Positions 49,229-57,509 of a DNA stretch of 64,000 nt are shown here, in pieces (within the stretch, counting starts at the first letter, position 1; the number at the start of each line of letters is the position of its first letter). A program made the translations under genes and the position numbers. The notes under the pieces were generated by a model. The model was not told the DNA's origin, did not search any database, and saw only the letters and a program-made list of their open reading frames with translations. The DNA is from Methylohalomonas sp034521715. Its GTDB lineage: Bacteria > Pseudomonadota > Gammaproteobacteria > Methylohalomonadales > Methylohalomonadaceae. The stretch lies in NCBI GenBank assembly GCA_034521715.1, contig JAXHLY010000009.1, positions 124,001-188,000 of the forward strand, written 5' to 3'.

Positions 49229-49987
49229 ATGAATAGCATATACAAATATTTGTTAATAATTCCGTTGTTATCTAATACATCATGCGATTACCGAGACAGG
49301 GATGATAATGCAGTCGATCAAAAAAGCGAGCAATATCTACAAAAGTCAGATGGACAGAATATTTTTCTAGCAAATGAATTTGCTAAAATAGAGTTAGTTG
49401 AAATTGAACCTAAGGAGACAAAAGAATATAAATTGCGGGAAAAATGCTTAATTTACTTGATTCAAGGAGATTCTATAGATCTAGTATCTAATAAACGCAA
49501 TGAAAGTGAAAGATTATTAGCTGAACAAAATCTTGTTATACATAGAGATCATGATTTATCTGCGTTATACAATCCTGGAGATAATAGTTCGTTGTTAGCA
49601 TTAATTCATTCGTCCGTGTCTCCATATAAACCTGATCCTCCAGGCCTATCCGCTCACGCTATTGACAATGATGATTCTGATATCATCTATGGATCTGATT
49701 CGATGGTAATGCTATTAGATAGCGATCATTTCTATATTAAAAATATATATATAAATTCTGATGAGCGTTACACAATTAATACTAACATCAGCGGAATATT
49801 ACTAACTAAGAATGATAACAACGTAAATGTATATGCGAACTACGTAGACTCTATTGAAAACAATTACATTGGTTTGTGGTGGATCACTCCAGGTAGTTTT
49901 GAAATACAAAATCATGAAAATCATCAAGTCCCACTAACATTTATTGGTATTAAGCCGGTATATAGATATGCTAAATACGAACCCTAG
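49229..49987 (+). CDS. Hypothetical lipoprotein
   Basis: 252 residues. ATG 49229 starts a lipoprotein signal (MNSIYKYLLIIPLLSNTSC, lipobox-like SNTSC). An in-frame TTG at 49214 would only lengthen it. The body is rich in Asn, Asp, Ile and Tyr, with strand-like repeats (LREKCLIYLIQGDSIDLVS; GSDSMVMLLDSDHFYIKNIY; GILLTKNDNNVNVYANY) that recall cupin-like or beta-sandwich folds, but no family is recognised. Codon use is very AT-rich. It overlaps the next gene by about 20 bases, so the two are coupled. It is divergent from the porin. Confidence 0.6.
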   Translation: MNSIYKYLLIIPLLSNTSCDYRDRDDNAVDQKSEQYLQKSDGQNIFLANEFAKIELVEIEPKETKEYKLREKCLIYLIQGDSIDLVSNKRNESERLLAEQNLVIHRDHDLSALYNPGDNSSLLALIHSSVSPYKPDPPGLSAHAIDNDDSDIIYGSDSMVMLLDSDHFYIKNIYINSDERYTINTNISGILLTKNDNNVNVYANYVDSIENNYIGLWWITPGSFEIQNHENHQVPLTFIGIKPVYRYAKYEP

Positions 49988-50522
49988 AATCGGAACACTG
50001 ATTACGCAATATTTAAATATAAACGTATATACTTTATACATAGCTATCCTGTATTTTCTATTAATTTTTACTCCCAGTCTGTGCTTATCACATGGCTCTA
50101 TAAATCCTCCTTCAATTGATCAGTCACAATTGCGAGTAGTTAAAGAGGCTTCTTCTGATATTTATACTCCACCTACGGATGGAAAGCTAACTGAAAATCA
50201 AATTATTGATTTCATCGAGCTTTCACAAAATGCAATTGATAAATACGAAGATATGATTGATAAAGCAAATCATGTCAATACTCACACAAATTCAGAATCA
50301 CAATCAAATTGTAATTACTATCAATATAAATTGGCTACAATTACATCTGTTAAGTCAAATGATTATAACTGGGCCGAGCACGACTGGATTACCAGACAGT
50401 TAATCCAAACGATGCACTTATATAAATTAGATACTAAATCATTGGATTCTGCAGCAGCTCACAATGTAAATTTGTTTAAGAAATTAAAAAGTCAATTATT
50501 ACCAATCATAAATTATTGTTAA
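49968..50522 (+). CDS. Hypothetical exported protein
   Basis: 184 residues. ATG 49968 leads to a hydrophobic segment (LYIAILYFLLIFTPSLCLS) that looks like a signal sequence. A mature part rich in Asn, Asp and His follows, with SHGSINPPSIDQSQLRVVKEAS and helical LTENQIIDFIELSQNAIDKYEDMI, and Cys residues at CNYY and the final NYC. No family is recognised. It overlaps the lipoprotein gene and shares its base composition. The pair may be one transferred unit with a role outside the inner membrane. Confidence 0.5.
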   Translation: MLNTNPRIGTLITQYLNINVYTLYIAILYFLLIFTPSLCLSHGSINPPSIDQSQLRVVKEASSDIYTPPTDGKLTENQIIDFIELSQNAIDKYEDMIDKANHVNTHTNSESQSNCNYYQYKLATITSVKSNDYNWAEHDWITRQLIQTMHLYKLDTKSLDSAAAHNVNLFKKLKSQLLPIINYC

Positions 50523-50560
50523 TATTTTATATTTAACCTAACAAACTGTCTGCGATCGCT

Positions 50561-50857
50561 TTGAATCAATTTGTGTTCAATTACCGCCACGTTACCCGCC
50601 TGCTACTTGTGCTGCTGCTGTTCATGCAGTACGCGACACTGGCACACAGCACCGAACATTACCTGTTGAGTCATGCGGATCACTGCGGCAAGTGCACATT
50701 GCATCAACAGTTCGGACAGACCAGTATTGCTGTCATTCACCAGGTCACGCTGCCTACAGCCGTAAATCAGGGTTCTGGCACGACCATTTCATGCCCCGTA
50801 GTAAACTTAAATCCCGCATTTAATTCCCGCGCCCCACCACTTTCTCCACTGAACTAA
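50561..50857 (+). CDS. Small exported His/Cys protein upstream of the TonB receptor (DUF2946-like)
   Basis: 98 residues from TTG 50561. A signal helix (HVTRLLLVLLLFMQYATLAHS) is followed by HYLLSHADHCGKCTLHQQFGQ, a His/Cys cluster suited to binding a metal ion. Small proteins of this look (DUF2946 and relatives) often precede TonB receptors for zinc or copper, and a receptor follows 64 bases later here. GC content jumps up from this gene on, marking the edge of the AT-rich island. Start codon choice is not certain; the frame is intact. Confidence 0.6.
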   Translation: MNQFVFNYRHVTRLLLVLLLFMQYATLAHSTEHYLLSHADHCGKCTLHQQFGQTSIAVIHQVTLPTAVNQGSGTTISCPVVNLNPAFNSRAPPLSPLN

Positions 50858-50921
50858 CGACACAAGCACTCGTTAATACTACGCCATGCAATCACATGGT
50901 GTCAGTTTCAGGACAACAACA

Positions 50922-52922
50922 ATGCAACGCATGTATTACCTGGCAGGTTTACTGCTATTATTGCCGCCAGCTCTTATGGCACAGGATGATGATTCACATA
51001 CCGAGCTGGATACATTAACCATTACTGCACGACCACCGGGATCGCAAAGCCTGGAACATACTGCGCAACCGATCAGTATCCTCAGCGGCGAGGCGCTGGA
51101 ACGCCAGCGGGCCAACGCACTGGGTGAAACCCTGAGCCGCCAGCCCGGTGTCACCGGCTCGGCCTTCGGCGCCGGTGCCAGCCGGCCGATATCCGCGGCC
51201 TGGCGGGGCCGCGCGTCCGGGTCCTGCAGGACGGTATCGGCACGCTGGACGTCTCGACCATCAGCGCCGATCACCAGGCCACGGTCGAACCGTTCCAGGC
51301 CGAGCAGATCGAGATCATGCGCGGACCGGCAACCCTGTTGTATGGCAGTGGCGCCTCCGGCGGCCTCGTCAACGTGGTGACTGGACGCATTCCGGAATAC
51401 GTGCCGGAGTTCGAGGCCGAGCTGCTCGGTCAGTATGAAACCGTCAATAACGGTCGCACTGCCGGGGTACGTGCCCGTGGCGGCATCGATCAATTCGCTT
51501 TCCATTTCGACGGCCTGGAGCGTGATGCCGGCAACTACGAGGCCGCCAGCGGCGAGATCGAAAACAGCTTCGTCGAAACCGGTAATTACAATTTCGGTAC
51601 CTCCTGGGCCGGCAGCCGCGGTTTCATCGGCATTGCTTATGGCCGTTACGAGACCACCTACGGCATCCCGCCCGAGGAAGAGGACGACCATGGCGGCGGC
51701 CATAAGCATGAAGAAGTATTCATCGATCTCGAACAGGACCGCTTCGATATCGCCGGCCGGCTGGAACGGCCGTTCGCCGGTTTGCGCAGCATCGATATCC
51801 GCGGCGGTTACAATGATTACACGCATATCGAATTCGAGGGCCCGGGCGAACCCGGCACGCGCTTCGACAACCAAGCCTGGGAAGGCCGCGTAGTTTTCAA
51901 TCACAATGCCATCGGGCCGTTGCTGGGCAGCGTCGGGATCCAGCTCACGGATCGCGATTTCAGCGCAATCGGTGAGGAGGCATTCGTGCCGCCTTCGAAC
52001 GAGCGGGCGATCGGCGTGTTCGTGTTCGAGGATGCCGACTGGCATGACTGGCATTTCGAGGCCGGTGCGCGATTCGATCACCAGACCATCGAACCCGGGG
52101 GTGGTGGCGATCTGGAGCATGACACCTACAGTCTCTCCGCCGGCGCCCTGTGGAATTTCACCCCGGGATACGCGATCGGCCTGAACACCAGTCGCGCCCA
52201 GCGGGCACCGGCACTGGAAGAGTTGCTGGCCAACGGCCCGCATCTCGCCACGGGTACATTCGAGATCGGCGACGCCGGCCTGGACGCGGAAACCGCCAAC
52301 AACTTCGATTTCAGCCTGCGCAAGACCGACGGCCGTCTGACCTGGCGCACCAATGTCTTTGTCAATTACATCGAGGACTTCATCTTCCTGCAGGAACAGG
52401 ATCTCGATGGTGATGGTGCTGCCGACGAGGTCGACGACGAGGGCAATCCCGGCGGTGAGTTATTACTGGTCAACTATAGTCAGGCCAATGCCCTGTTCTG
52501 ACGGCATCGAGGCCGAGGTCCTGTTCAATCTGTTCGACGATGAACGCGGCTCGCTGGATGCACGCCTGTTCGGTGACTGGGTCCGCGGCCGCCTCGACGA
52601 TGGCGCCGATCTGCCGCGCATCACGCCGGCACGGCTGGGGCTCGGACTCGACTATCACCGCGGACCGTTCCAGGGCGACATCCAGCTCAAACAGGTCTTC
52701 GGGCAGGACGATACCGCCAGGCTGGAAACCGATACCGACGGCTATACCCTGCTCGATGCCGGGATCAGCTACACCCTGGCCGGCACGCCGGCCGAAACGC
52801 GGCTGTTCCTGCGCGGGTCCAATCTGCTGGACGAGGATGCCCGCCGGCATACTTCGTTTATCAAGGACCGGGCACCGCTGGCCGGGCGTTCGGCACTGGC
52901 CGGCATCAATGTCAGTTTCTGA
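50922..52922 (+). CDS. TonB-dependent receptor, ZnuD-like (zinc), frameshifted
   Basis: ATG 50922 (MQRMYYLAGLLLLLPPALMA) starts a signal peptide. The TonB box region (ELDTLTITARP) and plug domain follow (QPISILSGEALERQRANALGETLSRQPGV; MRGPATLLYGSGASGGLVNV), then a 22-strand barrel ending ALAGINVSF. An extracellular loop reads EEEDDHGGGHKHEE, the His/Asp-rich loop typical of ZnuD zinc receptors. Frame changes lie near 51200 (inside the plug) and near 52495. The joined length is about 666 residues, normal. Uptake needs the TonB-ExbBD complex, not seen here. Zinc as ligand is inferred from the loop and from the ZIP transporter nearby. Confidence 0.85.
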
Positions 52923-53003
52923 ATACCCACTGTCATTCACGCACATCTCGACTAGGGCCGATTCTGTACAAGTAAATCTGTTTGCCTATTTCTTAGAAAA
53001 GGC

Positions 53004-54056
53004 GGTCTCTAATTCCTAGCGCAACACGATGATAATAATGAAGCCATTATTCAGGAGTCGTGTTGCATGTCAAAAGGTTATCAACGCATGAGCCTGGCCG
53101 AACGCGAGGAACTCAGCATTCGTTATGCTCAGGGTTGGGGCGTTCGGGCCATTGCCCGCCAACTCGGACGCAGTCCCTCGACCATCAGCCGGGAACTGGC
53201 GCGCAATCGCACCGGCTTTTATTACCGCGCGGTCACGGCCCAGAACAAGGCGCACCGGCGCTGTTTTCGCAAACCCCGGCGACTGGCCGTGGACCGCCGC
53301 TTGCGTCACACTGTATTCCGTCTGTTGCGCCGGCAGTGGTCGCCGGAACAGATCAGCGGTTATCTGCGTGAGCGACGATCGTACAAGCCTCTGCCAGTGA
53401 GTGCCGAGACCATCTACAGTTATCTGTATGTATTGCCGCGTGGCGAGCTGCGCCGTGAGCTGTTGAGTCATTTGCGTCAGCATCGCAAAAACCGCCGGCC
53501 GCGCAGTCGCGGGGCCGACCGGCGCGGCCAGACGCCTAAGATGATCAGCATCGAGGAGCGGCCGGCTGACGTGGCTGACCGGACGATCCCGGGGCATTGG
53601 GAAGGCGACATCATTCTGGGTCGTGGTCATCAGTCCGCGCTGGGCACGTTGGTTGAACGCACGACGCGTACCGTCCTGTTGGTGCGGCTGCCGGCGCGAG
53701 ATGCCACCAGTGTTCGCCAGGCGTTTGCCCGCAAGCTCAAGCATGTGCCGAAACAGATGAAGCTGTCGCTGACCTATGACCGTGGCAAGGAGATGACTGA
53801 ACATCGTCTATTCACCCGGGATACGCAGATGGCCGTTTACTTTGCCCATCCACAGAGTCCATGGGAACGCGGCACCAACGAAAACACCAACGGGCTTATT
53901 CGCCAGTACTTTCCCAAAGGGACCGATTTCAATGAAGTCAGTGCGTATCAAATCCGTAAAGCCCAGGACCGGCTCAATGGTAGACCGCGAAAAGTATTAA
54001 ACTGGCAGACACCATTCGAAGCCTTTGATGAACTGTTGCGTTAGAATCTAGAGACC
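53004..54056 (+). mobile_element. Complete IS30-family insertion sequence
   Basis: A 1053-bp element with 22-base terminal inverted repeats: left 53004-53025 (GGTCTCTAATTCCTAG...), right 54035-54056 (...CTAGAGACC). They match at 18 of 22 positions. The single transposase gene fills it. A target duplication is not obvious. A solo copy of the left end sits at 34910-34949. Confidence 0.9.
53067..54044 (+). CDS. IS30-family transposase
   Basis: The 325-residue protein has an N-terminal helix-turn-helix (YQRMSLAEREELSIRYAQGWGVRAIARQLGRSPSTISREL), a second DNA-binding region, and the DDE catalytic core: PGHWEGDIILG (first Asp), SLTYDRGKEMTEH (second Asp), and ENTNGLIRQYFPKGTDF (Glu). It cuts and joins the element's terminal repeats. 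The stop codon lies within the right inverted repeat. The frame is intact and all catalytic residues are present, so the element could still be active. Confidence 0.95.
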   Translation: MSKGYQRMSLAEREELSIRYAQGWGVRAIARQLGRSPSTISRELARNRTGFYYRAVTAQNKAHRRCFRKPRRLAVDRRLRHTVFRLLRRQWSPEQISGYLRERRSYKPLPVSAETIYSYLYVLPRGELRRELLSHLRQHRKNRRPRSRGADRRGQTPKMISIEERPADVADRTIPGHWEGDIILGRGHQSALGTLVERTTRTVLLVRLPARDATSVRQAFARKLKHVPKQMKLSLTYDRGKEMTEHRLFTRDTQMAVYFAHPQSPWERGTNENTNGLIRQYFPKGTDFNEVSAYQIRKAQDRLNGRPRKVLNWQTPFEAFDELLR

Positions 54057-54119
54057 AACATACTATAAATGTTATGGCGGCACCTTTGGATAATGAAAAA
54101 ATTCAGAAACGAATTGAAT

Positions 54120-54223
54120 CGCGGATTCGCCTAATAAGTGCAATTTCTTAAGGTAAAGAGCCAGCTGCTATAGTTCGGCTTTTTCCCGACCAAGAGAAAT
54201 TGCACTTATTAGGCGAATCCGCG
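54120..54223. mobile_element. MITE with perfect 28-bp inverted repeats, related to an IS30 end
   Basis: Bases 54120-54147 are the exact inverse of 54196-54223; the 48-base middle has no gene. The arm GGATTCGCCTAATAAGTGCA aligns with GGATTCTACCAATAAGTGCA at 57235-57254, next to an IS30-type transposase remnant. So the MITE is probably a deletion derivative of that element, not of the complete IS30 beside it. Confidence 0.85.
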
Positions 54224-54256
54224 CGGAAGTAACCCACATCATCTGGAGGAAACAGC

Positions 54257-54634
54257 ATGAAAGAAGTAAATGAAACCACGCTGCCGATCGTAAAAATGGC
54301 AAAGGAAAACGACGAATTTCGTCAGGTCCTATGGACGGGAGACAACACTCAGCTGGTACTGATGGCAATCCCCGCCGGCGGTGAAATTGGCGGTGAAGTT
54401 CACGAGGGCCACGATCAACTCCTCTATTTTGTGCAGGGGAATGGCGAAGCCAAAATTGGCGACACCGCCGTGCCTGTGCAGTCAGGCGATGTCAGTATCG
54501 TGCCATCCGGTACTTTCCACAACTTTCGTAATACCGGAAGCGCGATGCTTAAACTCTACACTACCTACTGTCCGCCAGAGCATGCTCCCGGCACCGAGCA
54601 CGAGACAAAGAAACAGGCGGACGCTGACGAATAA
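54257..54634 (+). CDS. Small cupin-domain protein
   Basis: 125 residues forming one cupin barrel. The metal-binding pattern GGEVHEGHDQLLYFVQGNGEAKIG gives His, His and Glu of motif 1, and GDVSIVPSGTFHNFRNTG gives the His of motif 2. Such single-domain cupins bind a metal ion and may be isomerases, oxygenases or sensors; the substrate cannot be told. CTGGAGGA lies 8 bases before ATG 54257. It is followed by a ZIP transporter 90 bases on, so the pair may form a metal-linked unit. The frame is intact. Confidence 0.88.
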   Translation: MKEVNETTLPIVKMAKENDEFRQVLWTGDNTQLVLMAIPAGGEIGGEVHEGHDQLLYFVQGNGEAKIGDTAVPVQSGDVSIVPSGTFHNFRNTGSAMLKLYTTYCPPEHAPGTEHETKKQADADE

Positions 54635-54725
54635 AGAAGCGCGGGGTGGCAAGCCCCGCCATGTTTTATTCTGCTCTTGCTCCGTTGCTCTGCCTTGATG
54701 AATGTGATCTACCCAAGGATTATTG

Positions 54726-55469
54726 ATGACTGTTGAAATAACGCTTTTGACAGTGTTTATTGCGGCGCTCATTACCGCCCTGGCCACGGGCATCGGTGCA
54801 TTGCCACTGTCGTTTAATAAAAACATTGATAAAAAATGGCTCAGTATTGGTGCGGCTACAGCTGCGGGTCTGATGCTTGCTGCAAGTCATAGCCTCATAC
54901 GGGAAGGCGTCGCAAAACAGCAGTGGCTAGCACTCGCTGGCATGGCTTCGGGGCTGGTTCTGGTCTATCTTGCCTATCGATGGATTGAGAAGCAGGGTGC
55001 ACCTGATGTCAGCGAGTTAAACGGTGCTAATGCGAAAAAAGCGTTGTTGCTTGTCGGGGTCATGACGGCCCACTCATTTGCAGAAGGCATCGGTGTCGGC
55101 GTCTCTTATGGAGGGGGCCAGGATCTTGGCATATTTATTACAGTAGCTATAGCCGTGCACAATATTCCGGAGGGATTGGCCATTGCGCTGGTACTCGTGC
55201 CCCGCGGTATGTCTGTCTTTAAGGCCGCCGGCTGGAGTATTTTCAGCAGCCTACCCCAGCCACTCATGGCCGTACCAGCTTATATGTTTGTCAGTACCTT
55301 TAAACCCATTCTGCCCTTCGGGCTAGGGTTAGCCGCCGGGGCGATGATTTGGATGGTTTTCGCAGAATTGATGCCTGACGCCAACAAAAAGCTGCAACCA
55401 GCAACGGTTGGTGTCTTCGTAGTTCTCGCGTTTTTGGCTATGACGGTTTTCCAGCTTGCCATCTATTGA
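54726..55469 (+). CDS. ZIP family metal transporter
   Basis: 247 residues with about eight membrane helices. The ZIP metal-path motifs are in helix 4 (AHSFAEGIGVGVSYGG) and helix 5 (AIAVHNIPEGLAIALVL), with the conserved HNxPEG. The family takes zinc, iron or manganese into the cytoplasm. ATG 54726 is used; a TTG one codon before is possible. Together with the ZnuD-like receptor upstream it would carry zinc across both membranes, by inference, though an IS30 now separates them. The frame is intact. Confidence 0.9.
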   Translation: MTVEITLLTVFIAALITALATGIGALPLSFNKNIDKKWLSIGAATAAGLMLAASHSLIREGVAKQQWLALAGMASGLVLVYLAYRWIEKQGAPDVSELNGANAKKALLLVGVMTAHSFAEGIGVGVSYGGGQDLGIFITVAIAVHNIPEGLAIALVLVPRGMSVFKAAGWSIFSSLPQPLMAVPAYMFVSTFKPILPFGLGLAAGAMIWMVFAELMPDANKKLQPATVGVFVVLAFLAMTVFQLAIY

Positions 55470-55555
55470 AAATCACTCCTCGGGAGATTGCTTAATTCGC
55501 CTTTTGTACGAGATATCAGCTTCAAAACTATTGCCATAGCAAGGTTGGATAAATC

Positions 55556-55951
55556 ATGCAGAACATACAATTTGCCGATTACTTGCGCCGTTTCGATTAT
55601 CAGGAGCGGGTTGATATGAAAATTCAGATTCCCGAACTACTGGATCTGTATGCCGATAGCAAAGCACTGGTCGTCGACATTCGATTTTCTGAGGAATACG
55701 CTGCGTGGCGCATTGGTTTCGGCCAGCATATTCCATTAAACGAGCTGCCCGATCGCCTTAGTGAACTTGACCAGGATAAGACCATTGTCACGATGTGTCC
55801 GCATTATGACCGTGCCGAGATCGCCCGACTGTATCTCACTCTGCAGGGTTTCAAGGCCCGCTATCTCACAGATGGCATGCTCGGTATCGCCGACGCGCTG
55901 CGCGGTGACAAGGCTCGCGACTACATGCAACGCATTGGAGCAGATCAATGA
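55556..55951 (+). CDS. Rhodanese-domain protein
   Basis: A single rhodanese domain in 131 residues (or 111 from ATG 55616, which has GGAG 10 bases upstream). IPELLDLYADSKALVVDIRFSEEYAAWRIG and LDQDKTIVTMCPHYDRAEIARLYL show the fold. The active-site Cys lies in the loop MCPHYDRAE, where it would carry a persulfide. The next gene is a TauE-type exporter of sulfur compounds, a common pairing in sulfur metabolism. Which start is used is open. The frame is intact. Confidence 0.85.
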   Translation: MQNIQFADYLRRFDYQERVDMKIQIPELLDLYADSKALVVDIRFSEEYAAWRIGFGQHIPLNELPDRLSELDQDKTIVTMCPHYDRAEIARLYLTLQGFKARYLTDGMLGIADALRGDKARDYMQRIGADQ

Positions 55952-56060
55952 TGCGCGCGTTTGGTGCGTTTGCCCGCAACGTCACCCAGGCCACCGCAGG
56001 CGAGCCGCGGATTGACAACATGGGCTCACCGTTGGTGCGAACAATAGACTGAATATTTTC

Positions 56061-56807
56061 ATGACCACGTTGCTGCTTCAAGACGGTCTGTACTTCCTGA
56101 TCACCTTCGTCCTTGCAACCCTGTTCGCCATGGGTGGTGTCGGGTCTGCCATCGCCCTGGTGCCGACATTCTCGCTGCTTGGCATGCCGCTCAATCTCGC
56201 TAAAGCGATCGGTCTGTTCATCAATTCCGCCTCCACGATTACCGCCTCGGTGATGAACTTTCGACGCGGCGTGCTCGAGGTGCGTTTCACGTTACCGCTG
56301 GTGATCGCCGTCGTCATTGCCACACCCACAGGTGCATGGCTGAGCCGTTACGTGCCGGAAGAAATCGTGCAGTGGTCGCTGGCCGTTTTTCTGATGGTGA
56401 GTGCGGGACTGTTGATCTTTACTCAGCGCGAGGCCAGGGTTGCCTACGACAGGATTTGGATCATGCTGGTGCTTGGGGCGGCGGTGGGGTTGGTTTCGGG
56501 GCTGATTGGTGTTGGCGGTGGAACGCCCATCCTCGCCGCACTGACCTTGCTCGGGTTTGATGCGAAGAAGGTCGCCTACGCCGTGAGTTTCGTGATTCCC
56601 TTCTCCACGCTGGGCGGCTTTTTTACCTACCTGAGCTTCGTGGAAATGGACTGGTCGCTGCTCGTCGTGGTCAGCATCGCAGCCATTATGGGCGGCTTTT
56701 TAGGCGGGCGGATCATGCACTTTCGCCTGAGCGCCGCCCAGGTGAAAAAACTCATTGCTGTGCTGCTATTGCTTCTGGCGGCAAAGATGATCTGGGAGTT
56801 GATATGA
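56061..56807 (+). CDS. TauE/SafE family membrane transporter
   Basis: 248 residues with eight hydrophobic helices in two repeats (GGVGSAIALVPTFSLLGMPLNLAKAIGLFINSAS; LVSGLIGVGGGTPILAALTLLGFDAKKVAYAVSF). The family exports sulfite, sulfoacetate or other anions. Its place 109 bases after a rhodanese gene favours a sulfur compound as substrate, by inference. ATG 56061 has no strong Shine-Dalgarno. The frame is intact. Confidence 0.9.
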   Translation: MTTLLLQDGLYFLITFVLATLFAMGGVGSAIALVPTFSLLGMPLNLAKAIGLFINSASTITASVMNFRRGVLEVRFTLPLVIAVVIATPTGAWLSRYVPEEIVQWSLAVFLMVSAGLLIFTQREARVAYDRIWIMLVLGAAVGLVSGLIGVGGGTPILAALTLLGFDAKKVAYAVSFVIPFSTLGGFFTYLSFVEMDWSLLVVVSIAAIMGGFLGGRIMHFRLSAAQVKKLIAVLLLLLAAKMIWELI

Positions 56808-57234
56808 CGCATGGTGAGTTGCCCTCTCGGATAGAGATTTATGAATGTAATGATGGGACATGAAAGTATGGGCGGCGTGCATCTGCTGTGGCTGCCGGCG
56901 CGGGAACTGCCTCACGATCATCTTTCCCTGCCCATAAGCAATAGTACGCCGCCAATCGCACTGGATGGATACAGATTGGACGCTGCAAGAGCCAGTGTCG
57001 GTACGTCAGCATATACAGCATAGTGCCTGGCATTTTGTTAATTTCTACTCGACAGCTGGCAAGAAAAACTAACTGCGTGCGAAATCGCACGTAATGAGGA
57101 TGGTTATATGCTAAATTTATAAAAGGGTAAGGATCACTAGTGTCCGGTTAAGAATCGAATAAATTCAATTGGTTATAAAACATGTCATCCTCCAAAGTGT
57201 ACTTGTCATCAAAAAAGTCCCTGTTTAAAGGCTT
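56808..57234. other. Gene-free segment before the IS remnant
   Basis: Only short frames without support. A hairpin CGTGCGAAATCGCACG lies near 57076-57091, and GTGTCCGGTTAAG near 57140 looks like an insertion-sequence end, without its element. Confidence 0.55.
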
Positions 57235-57415
57235 GGATTCTACCAATAAGTGCAATTGAGTTATGCAGTCAACAGTTCAGTTGATTGCCCCAGTAATATT
57301 TCATTCGGTGTGCGATGGCCACGGGTTTTGCGTGGCCGATTGTTCAGGCGGTTCATGACATGATCAATCTCGGCCTGTGTGACCTGATTGAAATCAGTCC
57401 CTTTCGGAAGGGCGA
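57235..57415 (-). mobile_element. Remnant of a second IS30-type element (transposase C-terminus and end)
   Basis: The - strand reads LPKGTDFNQVTQAEIDHVM, NRLNNRPRKTRGHRTPNEIL and ends at TAA 57261-57263, the last 50 residues of an IS30 transposase different from that at 53067. Right after it, 57235-57257 is the element's terminal sequence, homologous to the MITE arms at 54120-54223. The rest of the element is gone. Confidence 0.85.
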
Positions 57416-57509
57416 GTCCTATGCCGAAAGAAACCATTACGATCAATTTTCGTTGGCCCGTAAGAGTAATGGGCTTAGAAAACCTGTTAAAGGTTTAAAA
57501 AAACATCTA

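Noticed and set aside
50523..50560. Zur box before the metal-uptake genes
   Set aside because: The AT-rich sequence here shows no convincing palindrome of the Zur type.
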